Part shown: one piece after another, positions 22,483-33,403 of the stretch
How positions within the stretch are numbered: position 1 is the stretch's first letter
How the letters are laid out: every line of letters begins with the position of its first letter
From: Zoroaster sp. YZ-2022
Lineage: Eukaryota; Echinodermata; Asteroidea; Forcipulatida; Zoroasteridae
Direction: 5' to 3'
NCBI GenBank assembly: GCA_029582265.1
Contig: CM055816.1
Coordinates: 36,020,220 to 36,084,219 of the forward strand
DNA: 64,000 nt
Program-made: the position numbers and the translations under genes
The notes under the pieces: generated by a model
Told to the model about the DNA's origin: nothing
The model's database searches: none
The model's input: the letters and a program-made list of their open reading frames with translations, nothing else

Positions 22483-24710
22483 GCGATAAAGGGGGTGGTA
22501 GTTCCCCTTTACCCCACCCACTGATCTGACATTGCAATTAATCATGATTGTTTGTTGTACATTTGTACAACGTACAACTGAAATCGAAAAAACAAAATTG
22601 TGTTTTACATAAATGCGGGTCTTAAAGATGAAAGTCAAGGTTATATTTTGGAGTCAAGTTGGATTTAAGATCTATTTTTGTCAATCTTGATATGTTGAAT
22701 TAAATCTATTAGGCTGGCATTTTTATAGACATCTCCATAATTGGTGGAAATTATTGGTTTCCCCAATTGCTCGAATCTTTGTTCCAATTAACCACCTACA
22801 ATTTTTTAGGTAATGCTGCTTTTGGAGTTTTGAAGCCTCAAAACAATATTACTTACGTTTTGTTACTAAATAAGGCTCAATTTTAAAGGGGTGGCCATTC
22901 TGATCTCGTTTAGTATTGATTTAATTTGCTAATGAACTCATAACAATTTCAGAGTAAAAGTGTATACATAAGGTTTGAAGAGGGCTTGTTTAGTCTTGTA
23001 TAACATTCCCAGCATCTTGCTTTCATTCCTTAGAGCAATCATCTAGAGTGCCATTTGTTTATTGGTAGCTTTTGCTGTCAGTTTGGATTTGAATTTTGCA
23101 TTATTTTACTTCCTGACCACCTAAAACATTATTGTTTTACATTTAATGTTACTCTATTTAGAGTCTTGAAGCCTCGGAATGTGACAATCTTTGTAATAAG
23201 TAGGCCCCTATATACTTACTAGGGCAATGGCACCATCTTGAATTTAACGGCCAGCCATTTTGATTATCTTTTAATTCAATTGACGTGCTGGCAAACTGGT
23301 TAAACAGTGTATAAGAGTAAAAAGTCAAGAACAGGTTGACAACAAGAGGCTTGTCTGTATAACGTTATCAGCAATATTTGTGCAGATCAGTTGATAAATG
23401 TATTATCTTGAATCATCAATGTAAAATATGCATATAATACGTAAAATAGACTAATAAAATTGTTTTAAACAAATTTACAATTATTCGCACCATGTCACAA
23501 TTGTCAATGGAAGGCTTTTGAACAACGAACTTTATGTCGATGCATTTAACTGACTTTGTTTGGTATTCATTTAATTTACTAACGAACTCATATAACAATT
23601 TCACAGAGTAAACATCCACATCAGTTTTGAAGACGGCTTTTTGTCCTGTATAGCATTCTCAGCAACTTACTTTCATTCCCTAAAGGCAACAATCTATGGT
23701 TCTATTTGTTTAATTGGCAGCTTTGGCTGCCACTTTGGATTTCAGTTTTAATTTTTTAGACTTTTTTTGTTACCACCTAAAACGTTGTTTTTAAAAAAAA
23801 ACTTCAAAGAAGTCAATGCACTATGAGCCACCCGTTTGGCTGCAAGTTTTGGTTTGAATTTTTTGAGTATTTTACTTTCTGCTGAACATAAAAACAATTT
23901 TTGTTTACATTAAATGCTACTCTATTTAGGGTCTTAAAACCTCAAAATAATATCATGTTTGTATTAAGTAGGCCCTACTTAGTAGAGCAATGGCGACATC
24001 TTGAATTTTAAGGGCCAGCCATTTTGATTATCTTTTAATTAATTTGACTGATTAAAGAATGTCCAAGAGTAAAAAGGCAACATCGAGTTGGAAGAGGCTT
24101 GTCTGTGGTTTATACAATTATACAAGGGAGCAACTTGATGTCATTTTTAGTGTAAAACCTCTTGAATTGTACGGCATAGGTAATTTGTTTTTATCTTGGT
24201 AATCCGCATAAACGCATATGTATTGTAAATATATTATATTTTCGTGCAAAATAGCTGCATTACAAATTTCTCTCGAACCTCATGAAGGAAATAGCCCACA
24301 GTATTTAGTTGTTGGCATCATGTTTGATAAGAAGCATTAATACCAACCCCCCCCCCCCCTTGGAGGGACCGACACACTCAGACAGCTCAGACCTAGCTGA
24401 GTATCTGGCTACTGTAATACTGATCACCAGTTGAACTTCAGTATAGTATGTAGATCACATCATTATTAAAAACCTTCAAAGAAGTCAATGCACTATGAGG
24501 TACAGTTGCGAGACCTGGAGAGGAGTGGCTTGCCGTTCTAGAGTCTGTTGCTCTTTGTCATCACTCCGCTCTGCGTGTAGTTTAGCCAAGCCTCAAACAT
24601 CTTAGATATTGGATGTTGTACCAAACAAACACCAATGCCAATCCTCAAGCACAGAGTGAAAATAACCAAATAAATATATGTTTTAACCCTTCTTTGTTTT
24701 TCCATCTTAG
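22483..24710 (+). repeat. Middle unit family, decayed spacer (copy 1)
   Basis: Shares its order and text with 30476-31252 plus 33404-34442; e.g. GGCAGCTTTGGCTGCCA occurs in both. Contains one copy of the ancestral minisatellite text (GTTTATACAATTATACAAG near 24107). No gene recognised. Confidence 0.6.
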
Positions 24711-24782
24711 ATATCTGACCGGCAACGAAATCAGTGAAATTGAACCCGGAACATTTGATGTTCTACAAAACCTCAAAAGATT
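24711..24782 (+). CDS. LRR exon 7 of LGR-like gene
   Basis: 72 nt, phase 2-2, TCTTAG acceptor, GTAAGTATT donor. Begins YLTGNEISEI; D16 V17, K22 R23. Close sister of the exon at 34443 (which has I3 for T3 and Q22 for K22). Confidence 0.85.
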
Positions 24783-24966
24783 GTAAGTATTCATGTCATG
24801 AACTCCAATCACGCAGCATCGAGCCACCGATTTCCCTTAATTGAGGTCACGTCTCAATGCAAAGAAATCAGATATGAAGTGCGAAGTTCATTTTTACCGA
24901 TCGAAATATAATTGTGTGTTTTCACTCTTTGCTATGTATGGTATAACGTTATCATCAACATCTTAG

Positions 24967-25038
24967 ATTGCTGTAGAACAGCAAAATCGGTAAGCTTCAA
25001 CTAGGAACATTTGCTGGTCTACACAATCACTAATCCTT
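24967..25038 (+). pseudogene. 72-nt LRR exon with two in-frame stops
   Basis: Length, acceptor (ACATCTTAG) and donor (GTAAGTACA) are intact and the text GGAACATTTGCTGG is LRR, but codon 3 is TAG and codon 22 is TAA in the array frame. A dead exon only 184 bases after exon 7. Confidence 0.75.
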
Positions 25039-25141
25039 GTAAGTACAAGTATTCATGTCATGAATATCAATCACGCTGCATAGAACTGCCGATTTCGCTT
25101 GTCGAGTGAGAGTAACTAGAAAGAATTTCACCAATCTATAT

Positions 25142-25340
25142 ATATATCGCGGAACCCGCTGCTATATAGGATTCTAGCTGGCCAATCGTCATCGGGCAAG
25201 CTCGGTGGTCGAGAGGTTAAGACGTCTGCACTAGTAAGCAGGAGGTCGTGGGTTCGAATCCCGCCCGAGTCGCCTGTGTAGTTTTTTCACAGACACTCGG
25301 AAAGCACTGAGCATGCAGTGCTATACACACGTCGGTGTAG
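25142..25340 (+). mobile_element. tRNA-derived SINE, copy 1
   Basis: A tRNA-like head at about 25200-25271 with an A-box-like TGGTCGAGAGGTTA and B box GGTTCGAATCC, acceptor arms CTCGG/CCGAG, followed by a non-tRNA body ACACTCGGAAAGCACTGAG. The anticodon loop is one base too long, so it is not called a tRNA gene. A sister copy lies at 54670-54805. Confidence 0.7.
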
Positions 25341-25480
25341 GGCAAAATTAAATCAATTAGAAATGGTTTTGTTGTTCCATTTAGCAGTACAAAATACCTG
25401 TATCAAGATCTTCACAGGTTGTATCAAATCAACACCAATGCCAATCCTCAAATACTGAGTGAAAAGAACCAATGAACGAG

Positions 25481-25688
25481 TGTAGTATATGTAGCGTGGG
25501 TAGAATACAAGATCAACACACACACTTTACTTTGGAGCTGCCATTACTGAAAAACGTTTATTCTGTGTCCTTGCAATTCAGGGGTCATGATTTGACCTTT
25601 GACAATAAGCTCTTTGCAAATTATACAATCATAAATATTCATGAGCTGTGTCTAAGTCAGTCATGTGGGCCAAAGAAAATATATCATA
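25481..25688 (-). repeat. 3' LTR of the Ty3 element
   Basis: 208 bp, about 95 percent identical by eye to the right LTR; lacks a short TCATGACG-type segment near its plus-strand start, and its outer minus-strand TG is changed to TA. Confidence 0.88.
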
Positions 25689-25912
25689 TTTCCTCCCCAC
25701 TAAATATGAAGTGATTTAAAAATTCAACAAATCAATTAATAATGTTTAAGTAGTGGTCTAATACTGTGAAACAAAAGTTTGGTTGTCTGTGAGAAGTAAT
25801 AAATGCAGAATGTCCATAAAAATATCTGAACTAGTCCATGGCAATTTTTTGTTTGTTTGTTAACACTTAACACTTAAACTTTCAACACTTTTTTTTCTAT
25901 ACTACTAATTGG

Positions 25913-26860
25913 TTAGAGACTGTATCCATGAGGTAAGAAAATACAGTGTTGTGTTTCACCAAGAGTCTTTTTGGCAGTCCACTCAAGATTGAGTTTATGT
26001 TTGCGTGAGGGGTACCGACGCTCAACAACGCGAGGACTACCCGACATGGTAGGTTTGATGGGTGACGATGTTTCGCGAGGTACGCTTAGTTCTGGTTCCG
26101 CCGCTGTTGGTGTGGAATTGTTCATTTCCGACGTTACGACCTGTGGTACAACATCATAGGGTATCATAGGTGTGTTCAGATCAGGGGGTTTCCCAATGTC
26201 GGAGTCGAGAAGCTGATCGATATGTCGGCGCCAGATCATGTTTGGCCCAACACAGACTTCATAGGACAAGGGCCCAGTGCGAGCGTGTACCACACCAGGT
26301 ATCCATTTCTGTTTGCCTCTGTAGTCACGAACGGAGACAGTTTGTCCAATATGAAATTCACGCGTTACCGTAGCTGACTTGTGAGACGTTGTTTGATCCA
26401 TCTGCTTGTTATTGACATGGCGACGGATATCGGGCTTGAGAATATCCAATCGTGAACGAAGATTTCTTCCCATGAATAACATAGCTGGCGATTGTCCGGT
26501 TGTGCTGTGCGGAGCATTCCTGTATGCAAACAGGAAGTTAGCTAGTTTCGTGGTTGTGGAACCTTTCTTTCCCTTCATTGAGTGGAGCGCATGTTTGAAT
26601 GTTTGAACAAAGCGTTCCGCGAGGCCATTCGTGGACGGGTGGTATGGAGCGGACGTGATGTGCTTTATCCTGTTACGCTTCAGAAATGCCTGGAACTCAT
26701 CCGAAGTGAACTGTGTGCCGTTATCGCTCACAAGTTGCTCTGGCACTCCATTGCGAGCGAAAATGCTGCGTAGAATTTCAATCGTGTGCGCAGAGTCAGA
26801 AGATTTCGTGCTTACCACCTCAGGCCACTTGGAATGAGCATCCACAACGACAAGAAACAT
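25913..26860 (-). pseudogene. Integrase core and carboxy terminus of Ty3 element
   Basis: Minus-strand frame with VVVDAHSKWPEVV (first catalytic Asp), LVSDNGTQFTSDEF (second Asp), YHPSTNGLAERFVQTFK (catalytic Glu), then a C-terminal domain with WIPGVVHARTGPLSYEV and WRRHIDQLL. Separated by a frameshift from the zinc-binding part at 26918-27110. Confidence 0.88.
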
Positions 26861-26917
26861 TTGGCCAAGAAATGGCCCAGCATAATCAATATGAATACGT
26901 TGCCACGGTGTTGTGGG

Positions 26918-28252
26918 CTACTCCCACGTATGAAGTGGTGCTGACATTGGATTATGCTGCACTTGTTGGCATCCAACACAACCTTTGGCAAGTCGCTCAT
27001 TGTCGCTATCGATTCCGGGCCACCACACATATCCGCGTGCAATACATTTCATTTTAACTACTCCCATGTGGCCCTGATGCAACTCACTGAGAACTGTCTC
27101 GCGTAGTTTCAGCGGAATTACCACACGTAAGCCCCACAAAAGACAGCCATCGTGCAGTGAAAGTTCATTCCTGCGTACGTTAAAGGGCTTTAGCTCTGCG
27201 TCATATGTGTGTGGCCATCCTTTCATGGTATATTCACATGCTTGTGTGAGCACAATATCACGAGCTGTTTCCTTGCGTACCTGAGCACTGGTCACTGGCA
27301 TCGTCTCTAACTGTGAGATGTGGAGAAGATCATCCGGGTCAGTATCCTCAACCCGAACCTCAGGTACTGGTAGTCGCGAAAGTCCATCCGCGTTACAGTG
27401 CATAGTAGTGTTCTTGTATTCAATCTCGTAGTCATGGCCCGCGAGAAAAATAGCGTATCGCACTAAACGTAATGCTGTTGTCGTAGGAACACTCTTAGCG
27501 GGATGGAATATCGAAGTTAGCGGTTGGTGATCGGTGACCAATGTAAACTTCCGCCCTTGTAGATAGTTATTAAACTTTTTGACACCCCACACAAGTGCCA
27601 AATCCTCTTTATCGATTTGCGAGTAATTTCGCTCGGCGGAGGATAGCGTGCAAGAAGCGAATGCGATCGGTCGCTCGGTGTTATTGGGCATCACGTGGGA
27701 CATGACTGCGCCCAATCCGTATGGCGAAGCGTCGCATGCTAACTTTACTGGCAACTCTGGATCGTAGTGTGTAAGCACTTCATCAGACGTGATCAGTGTC
27801 TTTGCCATTTCGAACGCTTTCTGACATTCTGTGGTCCACCCCCATTTGCGATTTTTCTCCAACAACTGGTTGAGTGGGTGCAGAACGTTCGCCAAGTCAG
27901 GCAAGAAGCGATGATAGTAATTCACAAGTCCGAGAAACGAGCGAACCTGACTGACGTTCATAGGTTGCGGGGCGTTCTTTACCGCGCTTATCTTTTCCTG
28001 CGTCATGTGTAATCCATGAGCATAGATTTCATGCCCACAGAAATTCACCTTCTTCTTGAAGAACTCACATTTGGACTGATTAAGTCGCAGTCCACGATTA
28101 CGCAGGACCTTAAGCACGCTTAGTAGATTGTGTAGGTGCTCTGAGTCATTATGGCCAGTAATTATCATATCATCCAAAATGCAGTGAACTCCTGGAATTC
28201 CTTGCAGGATTTGTTCCATCGCGCGTTGCCACATAGCAGGGGCAGATGACAC
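26918..28252 (-). pseudogene. RT thumb, RNase H and integrase zinc domain of Ty3 element
   Basis: Minus-strand text VHCILDDMIITGH carries the LDD form of the RT active site; CDASPYGLGAVMSHV and VTDHQPLTSIF mark RNase H; HQGHMGVVKMK...WWPGIDSD...CVGCQQVQ is the HHCC zinc-binding integrase head. Overlaps the upstream frame at 28170-28252 through a frameshift. Confidence 0.9.
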
Positions 28253-29492
28253 ACCAAATGCTAGGAGTGTTCAAGGTGAGTAACTTACTTGACTCCTCGT
28301 TCATTACCATATGAAGATAAGCCTGTCTCAGATCAAGCTTACTGAAGCGCTGACCACCTGCAAGTGTCGCGAATATATCTTCAATCTTAGGCAAGGGGTA
28401 TTGTTCAGTCCGCAGATTAGCGTTAACGGTCACTTTAAAGTCGCCACAGATTCGAATTCCGCCACTTTTCTTCGCGACGGGTACAATGGGTGTCGCCCAT
28501 TCGCTAGTTTCAACAGGAGAGATTATATTCTCACGTTCAAGCTTAACAAGCTCTGCTTCAATCTTGGGTCGAAGGGCATACGGGACCGGTCTGGCTTTAA
28601 GAAACACAGGTTGAGCGTTATCTTTAAGTACAAGGTTACCTTCAATTCCTTTGAGCTCCCCAATTTCCTCTTTGAGCTTAGCCTCGGTATCAACTTGATT
28701 AACCACCGACATTGTCAGAAGATTTGGCCAGTCCAACTTTATGTGTGTGAGCCAGTCGCGTCCAAAAAGCGCTGGTCCTCTACGACCGACAACGTATAAC
28801 TGTCCACAGTATTGTTGTCCTCGGTATTCAATATTCACGCGGAACAAACCAACCGGTGCTATTTTCTCACCAGTGTATGTCTGCAGTTTCACGTTGGTTG
28901 TGTGTAGTTTCAAATGGGAGAATTTTTGCTGATAATCTTCCTTCGAAATGATCGATACCGCAGATCCAGTGTCCAATTCCATGCCAAATGGTGTACCATT
29001 AATGGACAGCGTCACCCAAATGGTACTATCTTTACTCTGATCCAAACTGTTAACTGCCAGCCGCCCAACAAACACTGAAGAATCATCATCATCAGTATGA
29101 TCTGTCGTTTCCACAGATTTCATGGGTTTCGACTTTTGCTTGCCCTTCCGCTGTCTCTGAGTCGAAGGGCCACGACTGGGTTGTTGGTCAGGTTTCGATC
29201 GACATGCTGGACGGATATGTCCCTTTTTGTTGCATCCATGACACGTAGCGTCCTTAAAACGACACTGATTTGGGGAATGTCCTCCTCGTCCACAGCGATA
29301 ACACGAGGAAGATATTTGCGGTTTCGCAGAAAATTTATGAACGGTTGACTCTGGCTCGATTTGCTGTTGAAATTCAACGGCGTCCTTTGCTGCAGCCTCC
29401 ATGGCTGTAGCAATATCAATGGCTTTCTTGAGGGTAAGCTGTGCCTCAGCGAGCAGACGTTTAGTGATGTTTCCGGCTCGCAGACCACACAC
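28170..29492 (-). pseudogene. Gag zinc knuckles, protease and RT palm of Ty3 element
   Basis: Minus-strand text CYRCGRGGHSPNQC and CHGCNKKGHIRPAC are two CCHC knuckles; FGMELDTGSAVSIIS is the aspartic-protease active site and ALFGRDWLTHIKLDW its C-terminal part; GGIRICGDFKVTVN and FSKLDLRQAYLHMVM are RT motifs. One open frame spans all of these. Confidence 0.9.
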
Positions 29493-29900
29493 AAGCCGAT
29501 CATATCACGGAGTGCATCATTAAGGTAATCTCCAAACTCGCAGTATTCAGTCAACCGCCTCAATTCAGCGAGGTAAGCAGTAACAGATTCACCTTCCCGC
29601 TGATCGCGTTTGTGAAAGCGAAAACGCTCTGCGATGACGAGTGGTTTTGGGGCAAGATGTTTCCCCAAAATATCAACTAAGTCTTTATAGGACTTGGTGC
29701 TTGGTTTTTCAGGAGCGAGTAGATTTTTCAATAGTCCATAAGTCAGGCCCAATTAAACTGATAAAAGCAGGAACTTTCTTATTGTCCTTGATATTATTGG
29801 CCTCAAAATATTGATCCAATCGCTCAATATATGTATACCAGTCTTCCTCCGACCAGTCAAAAGGATCAATCCTACCGATAAGGCCACTAGCGATGGCCAT
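29493..29900 (-). pseudogene. Gag capsid part of Ty3 element
   Basis: Minus-strand frame starting MAIASGLIGRIDPFDW with WYTYIERLDQYFEANNI, then, after a frameshift at about 29720-29750, YKDLVDILGKHLAPKPLVIAE, given as YKDLVDILGKHL and VIAERFRFHKRDQ, and YLAELRRLTEYCEFG. Typical Ty3 gag. Confidence 0.85.
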
Positions 29901-30160
29901 GGTTCAACGAGAGTTCAGCCACATAAGACAACAGTACATGTGTACGCTACACGAGTTGGCAAACAACAACGGAAAGTTAATGTGTATAACAGTACATACC
30001 ACCATCGTTCAAAGCATGGAGGTATACCTCCATGTTCAAAGTAACATGCGAACAAGACGAAAACTTGGCAGAATTTACTCCAAAAAGCACTCTCAAAAAG
30101 AAGCTTACATCCACAGTGAAGAAGACCATTGCTCCTTATTAATAATTATGAGGTTTAGAA
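29901..30160 (-). other. Leader between gag and primer-binding site
   Basis: Non-coding 5' leader of the Ty3 element (minus strand). No separate gene supported. Confidence 0.5.
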
Positions 30161-30175
30161 ACATCCTCGTCGCCA
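30161..30175 (-). promoter_or_regulatory. Primer-binding site of Ty3 element
   Basis: Minus strand reads TGGCGACGAGGATGT two bases inside the 5' LTR, the position and TGG start expected for a site pairing with a tRNA 3' end. The decayed Ty3 element at 37250 has the same TGGCGACGAGG core. Confidence 0.7.
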
Positions 30176-30177
30176 GT

Positions 30178-30393
30178 TGTAGTATATGTCATGACGTAGC
30201 GTGGGTAGAATACAAGATCAACACACACACTTTACTTTGGAGCTACCATTACTGAAAAACGTTTATTCTGTGCCCTTGGCAATCCAGGGGTCATGATTTG
30301 ACCTTTGACAGTAAGCTGTATGCAAATTATACAATCATAAATATTCATGGCTGTGTCTAAGTCAGGCAAGTGGGCCAAAGAAAATATATCACA
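30178..30393 (-). repeat. 5' LTR of the Ty3 element
   Basis: 216 bp, minus strand starts TGTGATAT and ends CTACA, followed by the ACGAG duplication on the plus-strand right. Confidence 0.88.
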
Positions 30394-30444
30394 ACGAGAT
30401 TTGTAATAAGATGGTTTTAACCCTACTTTGTTTTCCCACCTTAG

Positions 30445-30475
30445 AGATGTGTACAAAAACGAAATCACTGAAACT
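30445..30475 (+). pseudogene. Truncated LRR exon head (second copy)
   Basis: Acceptor CCACCTTAG followed by AGATGTGTACAAAAACG and ATCACTGAAACT, then fused to spacer GGCGATAAAGG exactly as at 22451. Confidence 0.7.
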
Positions 30476-31252
30476 GGCGATAAAGGAGGGTGGTAGTTCC
30501 CCTTTGCCCCACCCACTGATCTGACATTACAATTAATCATGTCCGTTTGTTGAATGGTTTGTTGTATATTTGTACAACGTACAGCTGAAATCGAAAAAAT
30601 GGGGTTCAACATAAATGCGGGTCTTAAAGATGGAAAGTCCATATATTTACTCATAACAATTTCAAAGAGTAAAAGTGTACATCAGGTTTGGAGAGGGCTT
30701 GTTTAGTCTTGTATAACATCTAGGGTTTGAATTTTGTATTATTTTACTTTCTGACCACCTAAAACAGTGTATTACATTTAATGTAACTCTAAATTTAGAG
30801 TCTTGACGCCTCAAAATAATATGATAATGTTTGTAAAAAGTACAACCTACTTAGTATGTCAATGACGCCATCTTGAATTTTAAGGTGCAGTCATTTTGAT
30901 TATCTTTTAATTCATTTGTCTTGCTGGCGAACTGATTAAACAGTGTATAAGAGTAAAAGTCAACAACAGGTTGGAAGAGGCTTGTCTGTATAACGTTATC
31001 AGCAACATTTGTGCAGTTCAGGTGATAAATGTATTCTTGCACCATGAATGTAAGTACAATGTGAGTACAATACTTAAAATTGACTAATAAAATTGCGTTA
31101 AACTAATTCACAACTTGTCACACTGTTACAATTGTCAATGGAGGGCTCTAGAACAACGAACTTTTAATTTGCTGACGAACTCAAATAACTGCTGACGAAG
31201 TAAAAATCCACATCAGGTTTGAAGACGGCTTTTTGTCCTGTATAGCATTCCC
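30476..31252 (+). repeat. Middle unit family, decayed spacer (copy 2, left part)
   Basis: Parallel to 22483-23680; interrupted at GCATTCCC by the hAT element. No gene recognised. Confidence 0.6.
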
Positions 31253-31299
31253 CAGTAGCGTAGCCAGCGGGGGGGCAGGGGGGGGAAGACTGCCCCCCC

Positions 31300-31815
31300 G
31301 GAAAAAAAATAGAAGTAAAATCGGGACGGTAAAAATAAAGAAAAGAGAAAAGGAAAGGAAGAGAGAAAAGGAGGGCAAATTGAGGGAGGGACTCCGAGGG
31401 AGAAAAAACGAAAGAGGTAAAGAAAGAAATTAGAAGAGTAGGGATTATTGACGAAATGAGGGAGGACGGAGGAGGGGGGGAGGGGGAGGAGAGAAGGAAA
31501 TGTGGGCCTTGGTAATGGAAGAAAGGATGGATAGGACCGTTGGGACGAGTACCAAGGCAGCCTAACTTAAGGCAGGCAAGGTTAGGGCGGGTGGAAACGG
31601 CGGTAGGGCAGGGGTAAGGGAAGGAAGGGAGCCGAGGGAGCCGGAGAGGGTAAGGGACCGGAAAGGGCGGGAAGGACGGACCTGGGACGAAGGATGCAGA
31701 GGCAGGCAGATTTAGGGAGGGAGGAAAGGATGATTTAGGGAATGGTAAAGGGAGTGAATAATTGATAAAGGGAGACGGGAGAGGGAGGATTGAGGAAGGG
31801 AAGTTAGATCTGAAG
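31300..31815 (+). repeat. Purine-rich tract inside hAT element
   Basis: About 500 bases in which the plus strand is almost all A and G (GGGAGG, GGAAGG, GAGAGG words), so the minus strand is C/T only. The long minus-strand open frame here is a by-product of pyrimidine-only codons (Ser, Pro, Leu, Phe). Confidence 0.75.
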
Positions 31816-31823
31816 TTTTTATA

Positions 31824-32306
31824 CAGGGCAGGATTAACACCTCTGATGGCCCCTGAGCACCTGAAACTCCAAGGGCCCCCCCCCCCCCCACGGGCACGGG
31901 TCGTTCGCGTGCGGCCGCGAAGCGGCCGTGCGCAAATATGTGCGTGAGCGCAAATACGCGCGTGAGCAAAATTTTGAGTTTTTTTTTTCATTTTCCTCTA
32001 AATATTCACAATTTGGTGATTGTCAATATTTAGACAGCAGCATTCTCACCAACAATAAAACACTCATTTTGACTAATTTATTTCGGGGGGGGGGTGGACG
32101 GATTCGGATTAGATAACTTTTTTTTATCTATTAGATAAATAAAATAAATTAGATAAAAACATTTTTGGGAAAAAACATTTTTGGAAAAAAAAAATTTGGA
32201 AAAAAAAAATTTTCAAATTTTTTTTTCGACCACCATGGAGGGCCCCCTGATGCCCAGGGGCCCCTGGGCACGTGCCCAAAGTGCCCATATGGTAGATCCG
32301 GTCCTG
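31824..32306. mobile_element. Non-autonomous hAT-type element nested in the hAT transposon
   Basis: Starts CAGGGCAGGATTAAC and ends AGATCCGGTCCTG, an imperfect TIR of the CAGGGCCGGATT kind, flanked by TTTTTATA on both sides (31816-31823 and 32307-32314), an 8-bp duplication. Contains GC-rich ends and AT-rich middle, no coding frame. Confidence 0.88.
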
Positions 32307-32469
32307 TTTTTATACCCGGTTTTTGTCCCGGAAATCACTTTATCAAATACTGTAAAACAAGTTAATTTCGCTAGCAATTTAATTTCGCTAGGAGGCCCAA
32401 TTCGCTAAATTAAATTGCTGCCAAATATAATATTTTTTATGGTTTTATATAGCAAGAGGATGTAAATTA

Positions 32470-32745
32470 GTGAAATTAAATTGCCTCCAAAAAGCATATC
32501 CGACATTATGTACTCTGTATAGAATTTTTGGTACAATCGCAATTTCCTCTGCTTCAAGTGAGCGGTCGTTCAGTCGATTGAAGCTAACGAAGTCGTGTTT
32601 AAGATCCACTATGTCGGAGCAGAGGCTGTCATCACTGGTACTTCTCAGCATAGAACGCGACTTCGCAGAGCACGTTGATTTTGACGCAGTCATTGAGGAC
32701 TTTAGTATGATGTCTGTTCCTCGGCGAATGGCAACTCAAATTTAG
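32470..32745 (+). pseudogene. hAT transposase carboxy-terminal dimerisation domain
   Basis: Plus-strand frame with YPTLCTLYRIFGTIAISSAS, then SERSFSRLKLTKSCLRSTM and LVLLSIERDF, the conserved end of hAT transposases. The amino-terminal zinc finger and catalytic core are missing, so the copy is internally deleted. Confidence 0.85.
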
Positions 32746-33370
32746 TATAATAGTTGCTGATAAACAGGGGATGTGGTGATTCATTTTTTTTGGTTTCATT
32801 TGAATAGGAACCCGGGATAGAAACGCTCGCCATTGGCAGCAAAAATATATTTTGACATTACAAGAAAGGCAACAAAATGCACTAATGAGAGATATATAAA
32901 TTGCTCATAAAATATGGACCTTACAGATGGATCTTTCAACTTTTTGTTAATTAGAGACGAATTTATATAGAAACAAACATTAAAACATTAAAAACTTGAA
33001 ATTTGAATCAATACAATGAACCAGTATGTACTCGGGTTACGTGCAGAACGTATTTACAACTTGTCTTACAACATTTTATTAAAGGTTTTTATACGACATG
33101 TAGACGAATAACTTTCAGTGTAATGTGTGTTGTAAACGGTGTGTATATATATACATTACGAATACGATTAATTATGAATGTTTAAGTTCATCACAGTCAT
33201 GACAGTGTAGAAATTAATAGCAACAGTTTAGGCAGTATAGATCCAAGGAAAGAACAATAAATCACACATGATCATGTTTGTACAATATATCGATTGTTTT
33301 GATTCAATATTATTCAGTATTTCGCAATTAAATTTAAACCATGAAATTGGGACGATCATCTTAATTTTGC
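32746..33370 (+). other. 3' non-coding part of hAT element
   Basis: AT-rich, no coding frame or RNA recognised. Confidence 0.5.
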
Positions 33371-33403
33371 CCCCCCGGACCGACAGGGCTGGCTACGCGC
33401 CTG

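Larger units (their letters stand above)
25481..30393 (-). mobile_element. Ty3-type LTR retrotransposon, nearly full length
   Basis: LTRs at both ends (25481-25688 and 30178-30393), 5-bp target duplication ACGAG (25476-25480, 30394-30398), primer-binding site next to the right LTR and a purine tract GGGGAGGAAA next to the left LTR. Minus-strand order gag, zinc knuckles, protease, RT, RNase H, integrase, which is the Ty3 order. About four frameshifts break the polyprotein. It sits in the unit text CCAATGAACG/AGATTT just before an LRR exon head, i.e. in an intron of the receptor gene. Confidence 0.92.
31253..33403 (+). mobile_element. hAT transposon with 8-bp target duplication
   Basis: Left end CAGTAGCGTAGCCAG (31253) and right end CTGGCTACGCGCCTG (ending 33403) are inverted repeats, flanked on both sides by GCATTCCC (31245-31252 and 33404-33411), the 8-bp duplication of hAT elements. 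A transposase remnant is at 32470-32745. Length 2,151 bp, including a nested 483-bp element. Confidence 0.92.

Noticed and set aside
25200..25271. Functional tRNA gene
   Set aside because: A and B boxes are present but the anticodon loop is one base too long and the head is followed by a SINE body shared with another copy.
26170..27057. Plus-strand open frames over the Ty3 element
   Set aside because: They are antisense shadows of the integrase and RNase H frames.
31164..31991. 275-codon minus-strand frame rich in Ser, Pro, Leu and Phe
   Set aside because: It results from a purine-only plus strand, which cannot easily form stop codons on the other strand; no domain is present and it lies inside a hAT element.
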